Counted from the first letter of the stretch, positions 50,873 to 59,287 are shown. The stretch: 64,000 nt of DNA from Kribbella amoyensis (GCF_007828865.1 NZ_VIVK01000001.1:372001-436000), one strand, 5' to 3'. The notes: generated from the letters alone by a model not told the origin. Numbers and translations: made by a program.

Positions 50873-52594
50873 ATGAAGAAGCTCCCGCTCGCCGATCCCG
50901 GCACTCCGGATCACCGCTCCGCCGCGCGCTACCTGCTCTGGGTGGCCCGCGGCCAGAAGGCCACGCTCCTCGGCGGGATGACGTTCGGCATCCTGTGGAT
51001 GGGCGCGCAGGCGTTCATCCCGGCGATCCTCGGCCGCGCGATCGACGACGGGATCGCCGCCCGCGACAGCGAGCAACTGCTGCGCTGGACCGCCGTACTG
51101 TTCGCCGTCGGCGTCCTGCAGGCGCTGGCCGGGATCATGCGACACCGGTTCGCGGTGTCGAACTGGCTGAGCGGCGCGTACCGCACGGTCCAGGTGGTCA
51201 CCCGGAAGTCGGCCGATCTCGGCGCCACCCTGCCGAAGAACCTGGCCACCGGCGAGGTGGTCAGCATCGGCGCGAGCGACCTGGCCTACATCGGCAACAT
51301 CCTGGAGATCTCGGCCCGGTTCACCGGCGCCGTGGTCGCGTTCGTGGTGGTCGCCGTGATCCTGCTGTCGTCGTCGACGACGCTCGGCCTGGTCGTGCTG
51401 ATCGGCGTACCGCTGATGCTGTTCGCGCTCGGCCCGATGCTGCGGCCGCTGCACCGGCGTCAGTCCGCCCAGCGTGACGCGGTCGGCGAGCTGAACTCGC
51501 TCGGCTCCGACATCGTCGCCGGTCTGCGGGTCCTGCGCGGTATCGGTGGTGAGGAGTCCTTCTCCCGCCGGTACCGCAGCGAGTCGCAGGAGGTCCGCGG
51601 CGCGGGCGTCAAGGTGGCGCGGATCCAGTCCGTGCTGGACGCGGCGCAGGTCTTCCTGCCCGGCATCTTCGTGGTCACCGTGGTCGGCCTCGGCGCGCAC
51701 TTCGCGGTCCGCGGCCAGCTCAGCGCCGGCAGTCTGGTCGCCTTCTACGGGTACGCCACCTTCCTGGTGCTGCCGCTGCGGACCGCGACCGAGATGGCGA
51801 ACCAGCTGATGCGCGCCCTGGTCGCGTCCCGCCGCATCATCCGGGTGCTCGAGCTGACCCCGGACGTGGTGGACCCGGCCGAGCCGGTCCGGCTGCCCGA
51901 CCGCGGTGACCTGGTCGACCCGGTCTCCGGGATCCGCGCCCGCGACGGCCTGCTGACCGCGGTCGTCTCGGCCGAGCCCGACCGCGCCGCCGTCCTCGCC
52001 GACCTGCTCGGCCGGTACGACGACGCCAGCGAGGTCCGGTACGGCGGGGTCACCCTCGCCAGCGCGACCCGGGCCGACGTCCGGGACCGCATCCTGGTCA
52101 GCGACACGGGCGCACAGCTGTTCACCGGCGTCCTGCGGGACGAGCTGGACCCGGACGGCCGCCGGACCGACGACGAGCTGATGGCGGCGATCCGGACCGC
52201 GTCGGCCGAGGACGTGCTGGTCGCGCTGGCCGACGGGCTCGACTCCGACGTGGAGGAGAAGGGCCGCTCGTTCTCGGGGGGCCAGCGGCAGCGGCTGATG
52301 CTGGTCCGCGCGCTGCTGCGGGACCCGTCGGTCCTGGTGCTGGTGGAGCCGACGTCGGCGGTGGACGCGCACACCGAGGCACGGATCGCCGACCGGCTGA
52401 AGGAGCACCGGGTGGGCCGCAGCACGATCGTGCTCACGTCGAGCCCGTTGCTGCTCGACCGGGTGGACGAGGTGGTGTTCGTGGCCGACGGGCATGTCGT
52501 TGCCAGTGGCAAGCACCGTGAACTGTTGGAGACCGAGGCGCGGTACCGCCGGACCGTGACCAGGCAGACCGAGGAAGAGGAGGTGCCGGCGTGA
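50873..52594 (+). CDS. ABC exporter half, degenerate P-loop subunit
   Basis: A 573-residue half-transporter: six membrane helices, then a nucleotide-binding domain. The signature FSGGQRQR (near 467-474) is intact, but the Walker A loop is absent (the region reads LTAVVSAEPDRAAVLADLL), the Walker B acidic position is LVLVEPTS, and the switch His is replaced (VLTSSPLL). It is therefore the non-hydrolytic partner supplying the signature to the other subunit. It overlaps its partner gene by 4 nt. Substrate unknown; lipid or drug export is possible. Confidence 0.92.
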   Translation: MKKLPLADPGTPDHRSAARYLLWVARGQKATLLGGMTFGILWMGAQAFIPAILGRAIDDGIAARDSEQLLRWTAVLFAVGVLQALAGIMRHRFAVSNWLSGAYRTVQVVTRKSADLGATLPKNLATGEVVSIGASDLAYIGNILEISARFTGAVVAFVVVAVILLSSSTTLGLVVLIGVPLMLFALGPMLRPLHRRQSAQRDAVGELNSLGSDIVAGLRVLRGIGGEESFSRRYRSESQEVRGAGVKVARIQSVLDAAQVFLPGIFVVTVVGLGAHFAVRGQLSAGSLVAFYGYATFLVLPLRTATEMANQLMRALVASRRIIRVLELTPDVVDPAEPVRLPDRGDLVDPVSGIRARDGLLTAVVSAEPDRAAVLADLLGRYDDASEVRYGGVTLASATRADVRDRILVSDTGAQLFTGVLRDELDPDGRRTDDELMAAIRTASAEDVLVALADGLDSDVEEKGRSFSGGQRQRLMLVRALLRDPSVLVLVEPTSAVDAHTEARIADRLKEHRVGRSTIVLTSSPLLLDRVDEVVFVADGHVVASGKHRELLETEARYRRTVTRQTEEEEVPA

Positions 52595-54327
52595 AGCAGA
52601 TCCTGCCGGTGGCGGACTCCGCCGAGGTCCGCCGGCACGCCCGGCGCCTGGCCCGGCGGCATCCCCGCGCGCTGCTGATCGCGCTCGGCCTGCACGCCCT
52701 CGCCGCGGTGACCGGCCTGGCCGCGCCCCGGTTGATCGGCGAGCTGGTCGAGAAGGTGCAGGACGGCACCACGGTGAGCGCGGTGAACCAGGTGATCGCG
52801 GTGATCGCCGTGTTCGTCGTGGCGCAGTCGCTGCTCACTCGCTGGGCGCGGTACCGGTCCTTCGCCCTCGGCGAGCAGGTGCTGGCCGAGTTGCGCGAGG
52901 ACTTCGTCGACAACGCGCTCGCGCTGCCGATCGGGACCGTCGAGCGAGCCGGGACAGGCGACCTGCTCTCCCGGACCTCGCGGGACGTGGACGCGCTGTC
53001 CCGGACCGTGCGGTTCGCGGTGCCGGAGACGATCGTCGCGTTCGTGACCGTGCTGTTCACGGTATGCGCGACGCTGCTCGTCGGTGTCTGGGTGATGCTC
53101 CCGCTGCTCGCGTTGGTGCCGGTGCTGGTCCTCAGTACGCGGTGGTACCTGCGCCGCGCGAAGGACGGGTACCTGCGCGAGAACGCGGCGTACGCGCAGA
53201 TGACGAGCTCGCTCGCCGAGACCGTCGAGGGCGCGCGCACCGTGGAGTCGCTGCGCCGGTACGACGATCGCGTCCGCCGGACCGACCGCGACATCCGCGG
53301 TTCGTACCAGGCCGAGCGGTACACGCTCTTCCTGCGGACCGTGTGGTTCCCGGTGGTCGAGGTCGGGTACCTCGTGCCCGTCGTCGGCACGCTGCTGTTC
53401 GGCGGCTGGCTGCACATCAACGGGCACGTCACTTTGGGCGCGGTCACGGCCGCGGTGCTCTACGTCAACCAGCTGATCGACCCGGTGGACCGGCTGATCT
53501 CGTGGATGGACGAGCTGCAGGTCGGCGGCGCGGCGCTGGCCCGGTTGCTCGGCATCACCGACGTACCGGACGACCGGACCCCGTCGGGCCAGACGCCGAC
53601 CGGTGAGCTGGTCGAGGCCAAGGATGTGCGGTTCTCGTACGTCGACGGGCGCGACGTACTGCACGGCGTGGACCTGACCGTCCAGCCGGGTGAGCGGATC
53701 GCAATGGTCGGTCCGTCGGGCGCCGGCAAGTCGACGCTGGGCCGGCTGGTCGCGGGGATCCACCCGCCACGGACCGGTTCGATCAGCGTCGGTGGCGTCG
53801 AGATGACCGAGTTGCCACTGGACGAGTTGCGCAAGCAGGTCGCCCTGGTGACTCAGGAGCACCACGTCTTCGTCGGGACGCTGCGGGACAACCTGTCGAT
53901 GGCAGCACCGGCCGCGTCGGACACCGAGCTGCTGGCGGCGTTGGACGCCGTCGACGCTCGCGACTGGGCCGAGGCGCTACCGGACGGCCTGGACACCCGG
54001 GTCGGATCAGGGCAGCTCGCGCTGACCCCGGCCCAGGCGCAGCAGCTCGCCCTGGCCCGGTTGGTGCTGGCCGATCCGCACACCCTGGTCCTGGACGAGG
54101 CGACCTCGCTGATCGACCCGCGCGCAGCTCGGCACATGGAGCGCTCGCTGGCCGCCGTCCTGGAGGGCCGCACCGTGATCGCGATCGCGCACCGGCTGTA
54201 CACCGCGCACGACGCGGACCGGGTCGCCGTCGTCGAGGACGGCCGGATCAGCGAGCTCGGCAGCCACGACGAACTGGTGGCGCGCCAGGGTTCGTACGCC
54301 GCCCTGTGGAACTCCTGGCACGGCTGA
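52591..54327 (+). CDS. ABC exporter half, catalytic P-loop subunit
   Basis: A 578-residue half-transporter with membrane domain and nucleotide-binding domain. Walker A GPSGAGKST, Walker B LVLDEATS and the switch His in AIAHRL are intact, while the signature is degenerate (LTPAQAQQ near 478 in place of LSGGQ). Together with the preceding subunit it gives one complete and one fully degenerate ATP site. GTG start, coupled to the partner. Confidence 0.93.
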   Translation: MKQILPVADSAEVRRHARRLARRHPRALLIALGLHALAAVTGLAAPRLIGELVEKVQDGTTVSAVNQVIAVIAVFVVAQSLLTRWARYRSFALGEQVLAELREDFVDNALALPIGTVERAGTGDLLSRTSRDVDALSRTVRFAVPETIVAFVTVLFTVCATLLVGVWVMLPLLALVPVLVLSTRWYLRRAKDGYLRENAAYAQMTSSLAETVEGARTVESLRRYDDRVRRTDRDIRGSYQAERYTLFLRTVWFPVVEVGYLVPVVGTLLFGGWLHINGHVTLGAVTAAVLYVNQLIDPVDRLISWMDELQVGGAALARLLGITDVPDDRTPSGQTPTGELVEAKDVRFSYVDGRDVLHGVDLTVQPGERIAMVGPSGAGKSTLGRLVAGIHPPRTGSISVGGVEMTELPLDELRKQVALVTQEHHVFVGTLRDNLSMAAPAASDTELLAALDAVDARDWAEALPDGLDTRVGSGQLALTPAQAQQLALARLVLADPHTLVLDEATSLIDPRAARHMERSLAAVLEGRTVIAIAHRLYTAHDADRVAVVEDGRISELGSHDELVARQGSYAALWNSWHG

Positions 54328-54365
54328 GCCCGGAAGTTGCCCGGCTGAGGCCGGCCCGTGGAAAG

Positions 54366-54383
54366 CCCGAAGGGCCCCGCTGC
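54366..54383 (+). repeat. Left half of an inverted repeat split by the IS
   Basis: CCCGAAGGGCCCCGCTGC matches the complement of 56008-56025 in 16 of 18 positions. The two halves flank the IS30-family element asymmetrically (14 and 25 bp away), so they belong to the target rather than the element. Confidence 0.55.
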
Positions 54384-54397
54384 TGGCGGGTTCACGT

Positions 54398-55982
54398 GGT
54401 CGTCGCAACACCTCGATTTGAGGAGTTGCGGCGGCCATGTCGTTTTCGGAGGATCTTGAGCGTCACGGTGATGCTTTGGTGCGGATGGTTGATGCGGGGG
54501 TCGCGGTAGCGGCGGCGTGTGACGCGCTGGGAATCAAGCGGGGTCGTGGTTACGAGATCTTGCGAGCACGTGGTGGTGGGTCTGGCCGACGAACGGTCAT
54601 CACCGACGCGGTGCGGGGGCAGGTGATCGCGGTGTTCGGCGAGTCCGCGAGCATCAACCGTGCTGCGATCGCCTGCGGGGTGAGTCATGGCACTGCCCGG
54701 CGGATCCTGGTCGCGGCCGGGCTGGTGCCCGCGGTGACGGCTGTGAGGGGCAAAGTGCAGGCGAGGGCGCGGTTCACCGGGTTGATCGAGTCGGGATGGT
54801 CGATCACGCGCGCGGCCCGGGAGGTGGGCGTGAACCGGCGCACCGGGCTGGATTGGTGTCGCGGAGTCCGCAAGGTGAACAACACGCGGATCCATCCCGG
54901 CGGGCGGGTCGTGGACTCCGGCGCCGCTGCCCGGTATCTGACTTCCATGACCGGACCAGCTGAGGTTGTGATCAGTGACCGTTACCTGTGCCTGGATGAA
55001 CGGCTGGCGATTGCCGACGGGTTGATCAACAAGCTCACCCTCACCGCGATCGCGGCCGGCATCGGTAAGAACAAGTCCACGGTCTCTCGTGAGGTCCGTG
55101 CACACAGCATCGAAGGGCTTTACCTGCCGTACCAGGCCCACCGTGACGCTGCGGCGGCCCGGGCCCGGCCCAAGGCCTCGAAGCTGGTTACCGACGCCGC
55201 GCTGCGTGACCGGGTCGAGCTGGGCCTGGAACGGAAGTTGTCACCGGAGCAGATCTCGAACAGGCTCGTCAAAGACTTCCCCGATGACGAGAGCATGCGC
55301 GTGAGCCACGAAACGATCTACCAAGCGCTGTACTTCCAGGCCCGCGGCGGCCTCAAACGCGAAGTCCAGACCGCGCTGCGCACCGGCCGGACCCGCCGCC
55401 AACCCCAACGACAGCCCGGGCAACGCCGGCACCGGTTCGTCGACGAGATGATCATGATCTCCGAACGGCCGGCCGAGGCCGAGGACCGCGCGGTCCCCGG
55501 CCACTGGGAAGGCGACCTGATCATGGGCGAGAACAACCAGTCCGCGATCGCGACCCTGGTCGAACGCGCCACCCGCTACACGATGCTGGTCCACCTGCCC
55601 GGCGGCCACGACGCCGAACAGGTCCGTGACGGCCTCATCGCGACGATGCAGACCCTGCCCGAACACCTGCGCGGCTCGCTGACCTGGGACCAGGGCAGCG
55701 AGATGGCCCGCCACAAGCAGTTCACCATCGCCACCGACATCGCCGTCTACTTCTGTGACCCACACTCACCCTGGCAGCGCGGCACCAACGAAAACACCAA
55801 CGGACTGCTCCGCCAGTACTTCCCCAAAGGCACCGACCTGTCCGTCCACGGACCCGCAGACCTCGAACACGTCGCCCAAGAACTCAACGCCCGACCACGC
55901 AAAACGCTCGACTGGGACACCCCAGCCGAGCGCTTGCGTGATCTACTCACCACCTAGAAACCAAGGCGGTGTTGCAACGACC
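54398..55982 (+). mobile_element. IS30-family insertion sequence
   Basis: A 1585-bp element with one transposase gene. Ends are GGTCGTCGCAACACC (54398-54412) and its inverted copy (55968-55982, GGTCGTTGCAACACC on the minus strand), matching in 14 of 15 bases. I see no clear target duplication. It inserted between the ABC exporter and the Erm-type gene, inside a pair of inverted repeats. Confidence 0.85.
54437..55957 (+). CDS. IS30-family transposase
   Basis: A 506-residue DDE transposase. The N-terminal ~170 residues carry helix-turn-helix segments (SINRAAIACGVSHGTARRIL, SWSITRAAREVGVNRRTG in part). ERLAIADGLINKLTLTAIAAGIGKNKSTVSREV is the IS30 helix-turn-helix (in part). The catalytic triad is in HWEGDLIMG, LTWDQGSEMA and RGTNENTNGLLRQYFPKGTD (in part). 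The frame is intact, so the element may be active. The N-terminal extension makes it longer than classic IS30 transposase (383 aa). Confidence 0.93.
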   Translation: MSFSEDLERHGDALVRMVDAGVAVAAACDALGIKRGRGYEILRARGGGSGRRTVITDAVRGQVIAVFGESASINRAAIACGVSHGTARRILVAAGLVPAVTAVRGKVQARARFTGLIESGWSITRAAREVGVNRRTGLDWCRGVRKVNNTRIHPGGRVVDSGAAARYLTSMTGPAEVVISDRYLCLDERLAIADGLINKLTLTAIAAGIGKNKSTVSREVRAHSIEGLYLPYQAHRDAAAARARPKASKLVTDAALRDRVELGLERKLSPEQISNRLVKDFPDDESMRVSHETIYQALYFQARGGLKREVQTALRTGRTRRQPQRQPGQRRHRFVDEMIMISERPAEAEDRAVPGHWEGDLIMGENNQSAIATLVERATRYTMLVHLPGGHDAEQVRDGLIATMQTLPEHLRGSLTWDQGSEMARHKQFTIATDIAVYFCDPHSPWQRGTNENTNGLLRQYFPKGTDLSVHGPADLEHVAQELNARPRKTLDWDTPAERLRDLLTT

Positions 55983-55992
55983 CCTTGAAACT

Positions 55993-56012
55993 GCCGCTCA
56001 CCTCTGAGCGGC
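55993..56012 (-). terminator. Hairpin at the Erm stop codon
   Basis: GCCGCTCA (55993-56000) pairs perfectly with TGAGCGGC (56005-56012) around CCTC, overlapping the last codons of the methylase. It is followed within 10 nt by the IS end. Confidence 0.5.
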
Positions 56013-56564
56013 GGGGCCCTTCCGGATCCTCTCGATGCGTAGTACGGCTGAATCGACCTGAGGGGGTGGGGTGAAAGCCTTACGGGGAAGGCGAATTCCG
56101 AGCGAAGTGTCGTAGTACCGGCTCCAGCGCGCCGCACCGGGCGCGCGGCCGTCGACCCACCGGTTCACCACTTGCCGTTGCAGGACAAGGTCCGCCGTCA
56201 CCAGGCGCGAACCAGGTGACAGCAACCTCTTCAGCAACGGGGTGGAGATTCCGTACGGCGGGCTGGAGATCACCCGGAACGGCCGGGCCGGCAAGCGCAG
56301 ATCAGCGGCATCGACCCGGACCACCGTCACCGGCGCATCCGAGAACCGCCGACGCAACCGGTCGGCCCGACCAGGGTGGAGCTCCACGGCGACCACCTGA
56401 GCCCCGGCCCGGACCAACGGCGCGGTCAGCGCACCGTTGCCGGCCCCGATGTCGAGGACGAGTTCACCGGGAACGACCCCGGCCGCGTCCACGACCCGTT
56501 GAGCCCAACGACTATCGAGCGGATGCCATCCCCAGGCACCCCTCGCCTGCCCGGAGCCGGGCAC
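55998..56564 (-). CDS. Erm-family 23S rRNA adenine N6-methyltransferase
   Basis: A 188-residue rRNA methylase. SAM-binding motif I is LVLDIGAGNGALTAPLVRAG, the acidic post-I residue lies in VVAVELHPGRADRLRRRF, and the catalytic motif IV is VISSPPYGIST. The C-terminus is short, as in other small actinomycete Erm proteins. Erm enzymes methylate A2058 of 23S rRNA and give macrolide-lincosamide-streptogramin resistance. GTG 56564 is the only start allowed by an upstream stop; it has no ribosome site and lies inside the leader ORF 56512-56592. KsgA-like activity is the alternative, but the GAWGWHPLDSRWAQRVVD opening favours Erm. Confidence 0.85.
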   Translation of the reverse strand: MPGSGQARGAWGWHPLDSRWAQRVVDAAGVVPGELVLDIGAGNGALTAPLVRAGAQVVAVELHPGRADRLRRRFSDAPVTVVRVDAADLRLPARPFRVISSPPYGISTPLLKRLLSPGSRLVTADLVLQRQVVNRWVDGRAPGAARWSRYYDTSLGIRLPRKAFTPPPQVDSAVLRIERIRKGPAAQR

Positions 56565-56592
56565 GACGGACCATCACGAAGTACGTAATCAT
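56512..56592 (-). CDS. Putative 26-aa leader peptide of the Erm gene
   Basis: A 26-codon ORF beginning MITYFVMVRRARLRAGEG. TAGGGT ends 7 nt before its ATG, so the transcript should start at this codon. The Erm GTG lies inside it in another frame. The stretch RRARLR contains the +x+ motif (Arg-Leu-Arg) known to cause macrolide-dependent ribosome stalling in Erm leader peptides. Confidence 0.55.
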   Translation of the reverse strand: MITYFVMVRRARLRAGEGCLGMASAR

Positions 56593-56599
56593 GGCGACG

Positions 56600-56629
56600 A
56601 CCCTAGGGCCCCGGACAGCTTGCCAGCAA
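56600..56629 (-). promoter_or_regulatory. Promoter of the Erm leader transcript
   Basis: Minus strand TTGCTG (56624-56629), 18-nt spacer, TAGGGT (56600-56605). An AAAA run lies just upstream of the -35, as in WhiB7-dependent actinobacterial resistance promoters, though this alone is weak evidence. Confidence 0.55.
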
Positions 56630-56648
56630 AGGGTTTTCGAGTCGCTGG

Positions 56649-57791
56649 TCAGAGTGGTTTCGCGACGGTGGTCAGTGAGGTGACCGTCTCGGTCGTCCGT
56701 CGTTGCGCCAGCTCCAACCGCTGCTTCAGCGGACCTGGGAGCCCAGGTCGCCGGAGCTCCCGTCCGACGTCGAGCACTCGCACCGGCAGCGTGTCCGTCA
56801 CCAACAACGGCGCGTACTCCACGTCGGCCCGCCACCGCCCACCCTGCCGGCGGAACGTGAACCGCACCAGCAACCCCTCCGCCTTGCGGCTCGCCGGCTC
56901 CCGATGCGCGGCCACCAGATTGCCGAGCCCGTACGCGACCCACTTGCCGTTGAGCTGCTGCAGCGGCTGCACCACGTGCGCGTGATGACCGATCACCAGG
57001 TCGATGTTGCTATCAGCAAGCAACTTCGCCGCGACGGAGCGCTGTTGACCGTTGACCCGGGTCGAGTACTCGTCACCCCAGTGGCAACTCACCACGACGA
57101 TCTCCGCGCCGAGCCCGCGCGCCTTCTTCGCCATCGCGCCGATTCTGGCGACGTCGAGCTTCCCCGCCCGCCAGGTCTGCCCGCCCGGAGACGGCCTCCC
57201 GTTGAACCCGTACGTGTAACTGAGGAACGCGACCTTGATGCCTCGGACCGCGACGATCAACGGCCGCTCGGCCTCGTCCGGCGTCCGCGCGGTCCCCGTG
57301 TGCTTCAGACCGGCCGCATCCAGGGTTCGCAGGGTCCGATCGATGCCGGCAGCCCCTTTGTCGTAGCTGTGGTTGCTGGCCGTCGAGCAGACGTCGTACC
57401 CGGTCTGCCGCAGCGCCGGCGCGATCTGCGGAGGCCCCTGGAACAACGGATATCCGGAGTACGGCGTCCCCAGTGGTGTCTCCAGATGACAGAGACTCAC
57501 GTCGGCCGCCTGCACCAGCGGTTTCACGCCACTCAGCAACGGTGCGAAGTCCCAGCGACCAGCTGAACCGTCACGGCGAGCGGTCGTCCACAAGCGCTCG
57601 TGCAGCAGGACGTCCCCGGTCGCCACCAGGCTGATCTGATCCACCTTTGGCGTCTCCGGCGTCACCGACCCGTGCGGCGCGGACCCACCGCGGCCGGACG
57701 ACGGCCCCGGCACATCGGCACAGCCGGTCATCAGCAGCCCGGCCAGAACCCCGGCTGCCAGAACCCCGCGCCACCGCCGCAAACCATCCAT
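56649..57791 (-). CDS. CapA-family lipoprotein
   Basis: A 380-residue protein of the PGA_cap/CapA family, a calcineurin-like metallophosphoesterase fold. A signal peptide with lipobox LLMTGC precedes the domain. SLVATGDVLLHERLW, SLCHLETPLG, TASNHSYDKGAAGIDRTL, VVSCHWGDEY and IGHHAHVVQPL give the metal-binding Asp, Glu, Asn and His set. CapA proteins are tied to poly-gamma-glutamate capsule handling, but no capB/capC genes adjoin it, so its substrate is open. ATG 57791 is preferred to GTG 57818 because it gives a clean signal peptide. Confidence 0.9.
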   Translation of the reverse strand: MDGLRRWRGVLAAGVLAGLLMTGCADVPGPSSGRGGSAPHGSVTPETPKVDQISLVATGDVLLHERLWTTARRDGSAGRWDFAPLLSGVKPLVQAADVSLCHLETPLGTPYSGYPLFQGPPQIAPALRQTGYDVCSTASNHSYDKGAAGIDRTLRTLDAAGLKHTGTARTPDEAERPLIVAVRGIKVAFLSYTYGFNGRPSPGGQTWRAGKLDVARIGAMAKKARGLGAEIVVVSCHWGDEYSTRVNGQQRSVAAKLLADSNIDLVIGHHAHVVQPLQQLNGKWVAYGLGNLVAAHREPASRKAEGLLVRFTFRRQGGRWRADVEYAPLLVTDTLPVRVLDVGRELRRPGLPGPLKQRLELAQRRTTETVTSLTTVAKPL

Positions 57792-57973
57792 ATGCCCGAG
57801 CCCCCGGAGCCCGTCCACCCGAACGGATCACCAGGAAGACGCCCCGCCCCCGCGGAAAGTTGCCCCCGTGGGCCAAGCCCCACCACCCACGGTACGCCCG
57901 GCACTCCGCCGGGAATCCAGAGCTGCTCGCAGGATCCGTCAGCCCTGTCGGCCGGCACCGCGGTCAGGTGCTC

Positions 57974-58033
57974 GCCGTCAGCTGGGTCGCCGTCAAGTGG
58001 GTCGCCGTCAGTTGGGTCGCCGTCGGCTGGGGT
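57974..58033. repeat. Four tandem 15-bp repeats
   Basis: Units at 57974, 57989, 58004 and 58019 have consensus GCCGTCAGYTGGGTC with one to four changes per unit. They lie in the space between the capA start and the XRE stop; I see no convincing gene in 57792-58080. Confidence 0.75.
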
Positions 58034-58080
58034 GCCCCGTGCCGTCGATCGCGGACTGGTCGACGACCGACGCAACTCGA

Positions 58081-58368
58081 TCAGGCGATGAGTCCGCCGC
58101 CGGCTGCCTTCTCCTCGGGGACCAGCTCGCCCTCGCAGCCCTGGACGAGCGCGTCCAGCGAGAGGTCCAGCGTCGCCGCGACAGCCGCGACGGTGAACAG
58201 GGCCGGCGTCGGGATCCGCCCGGTCTCGATCTTGCGCAGCGTGTCCACCGAGACACCACAGGCGGCGGCGACCTCGACCATGCTGCGTTCGCCCCGCGCC
58301 TCGCGGAGCAGCCGGCCGAGCTGCCGACCGCGTTCACGGTCCCAGCTGGAAAGTGGAGGTCGCACCAT
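58081..58368 (-). CDS. Small XRE-family transcriptional regulator
   Basis: A 95-residue helix-turn-helix protein: LGRLLREARGERSMVEVAAACGVSVDTLRKIETGRIPTP (in part) covers the whole DNA-binding domain, followed by a short helical end. A perfect TATAAT lies 7 nt before its ATG, so the mRNA is leaderless. It is divergent from the methionine aminopeptidase gene with a palindrome spanning both -10 elements, so it probably represses itself and that gene. Confidence 0.9.
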   Translation of the reverse strand: MVRPPLSSWDRERGRQLGRLLREARGERSMVEVAAACGVSVDTLRKIETGRIPTPALFTVAAVAATLDLSLDALVQGCEGELVPEEKAAGGGLIA

Positions 58369-58375
58369 GAGCGTG

Positions 58376-58397
58376 ATTATAGTACCGGTATAACTAT
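58376..58397. promoter_or_regulatory. Overlapping divergent leaderless promoters with palindromic operator
   Basis: TATAAT on the minus strand (58376-58381) serves the XRE gene; TATAAC on the plus strand (58389-58394) serves map. Both start codons lie 6-7 nt downstream. The inverted repeat ATAGT-N9-ACTAT (58379-58397), with TACCGGTA inside, covers both hexamers. Confidence 0.7.
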
Positions 58398-58400
58398 CCC

Positions 58401-59189
58401 GTGAAGCTGAGGAAGAAGCAGATGGTTGAGCTCAAGACGCCGACGGAGATCGAGCAGATGCACGCCGCCGGCCAGGTGGTCGCGGCAGCGCTCACCGCCG
58501 TCAAGAAACAGGCCGCGGTCGGCGTCACCCTCCGCGACCTGGACGAGGTCGCCCGGGACGTCCTCCGCGCCGCCGGCGCCACCTCGCTCTTCGAGGGATA
58601 CCAGCCCGGATTCGCCGGCAGCCCGTTCAGCGGAGTCATCTGCACGTCGGTCAACGACGCCGTCCTGCACGGCCTTCCCGGCGACTACCGCCTCGCGGAC
58701 GGCGACCTGCTCAACGTCGACTGTGGCGCCTCCGTCGACGGCTGGTGCGCCGACTCGGCCACCAGCTTCGTCGTCGGCACCCCCGCCCCCGAAGACCTCG
58801 AACTCATCGCCAACACCGAACGCGCCCTGGAGGCCGGTATTGCCGCCGCCGTCCCCGGTAACCGCCTCGGCGACATCGGCGCCGCGATCGGCGAGGTCGG
58901 CCGCGCCGCGGGCCTCGGCACCAACCTCGACTTCGGCGGCCACGGCATCGGCCGCCGCATGCACGAGGACCCGCACGTTCCCAACGGCGGCCCCGCCGGC
59001 CGAGGTCTCAAACTCCGGCCCGGCCATGTCCTCGCCATCGAACCCTGGTTCTGGCTCGGCCAGACCACCACGTACGTCATCGACGACGACGGCTGGACCC
59101 TCCGCTCCAGCGACGGCACCCGAGGAGCCCACGCCGAACACACCGTCGCCGTCACCCCCACCGGCCCCAAAGTCCTCACCCTCCGCTAA
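58401..59189 (+). CDS. map: Type I methionine aminopeptidase
   Basis: A 262-residue enzyme that removes initiator methionine. Metal ligands are visible: the Asp pair in LLNVDCGASVDGWCADSA, His in GGHGIGRRMHEDP, Glu in VLAIEPWFW and Glu in GAHAEHTVAVT. The GTG at 58401 lies 6 nt after TATAAC and is probably leaderless. Actinobacteria usually have several map genes; this one is divergent from, and presumably controlled by, the XRE protein, so it is likely the accessory rather than the housekeeping copy. Confidence 0.93.
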   Translation: MKLRKKQMVELKTPTEIEQMHAAGQVVAAALTAVKKQAAVGVTLRDLDEVARDVLRAAGATSLFEGYQPGFAGSPFSGVICTSVNDAVLHGLPGDYRLADGDLLNVDCGASVDGWCADSATSFVVGTPAPEDLELIANTERALEAGIAAAVPGNRLGDIGAAIGEVGRAAGLGTNLDFGGHGIGRRMHEDPHVPNGGPAGRGLKLRPGHVLAIEPWFWLGQTTTYVIDDDGWTLRSSDGTRGAHAEHTVAVTPTGPKVLTLR

Positions 59190-59267
59190 CCGCAGACCGG
59201 CATCGGCATCGGCGTCAGCTGATGAGGGTTCAGGCAACGCGGGTGATCCAGGCAAGCAGCCGGTACC

Positions 59268-59287
59268 GCTTCGCCCTGAGGCGGAGC
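59268..59287. terminator. Possible weak terminator between convergent genes
   Basis: GCTTCGCC and GGCGGAGC pair (one G-U) around CTGA between the map stop and the radical SAM stop. There is no U run. Confidence 0.3.

Noticed and set aside
55998..56564. The rRNA methylase as the housekeeping KsgA (RsmA)
   Set aside because: It is far shorter than KsgA (about 270 aa), begins GAWGWHPLDSRWAQ like actinomycete Erm proteins, and has a regulatory leader. Activity still needs testing.
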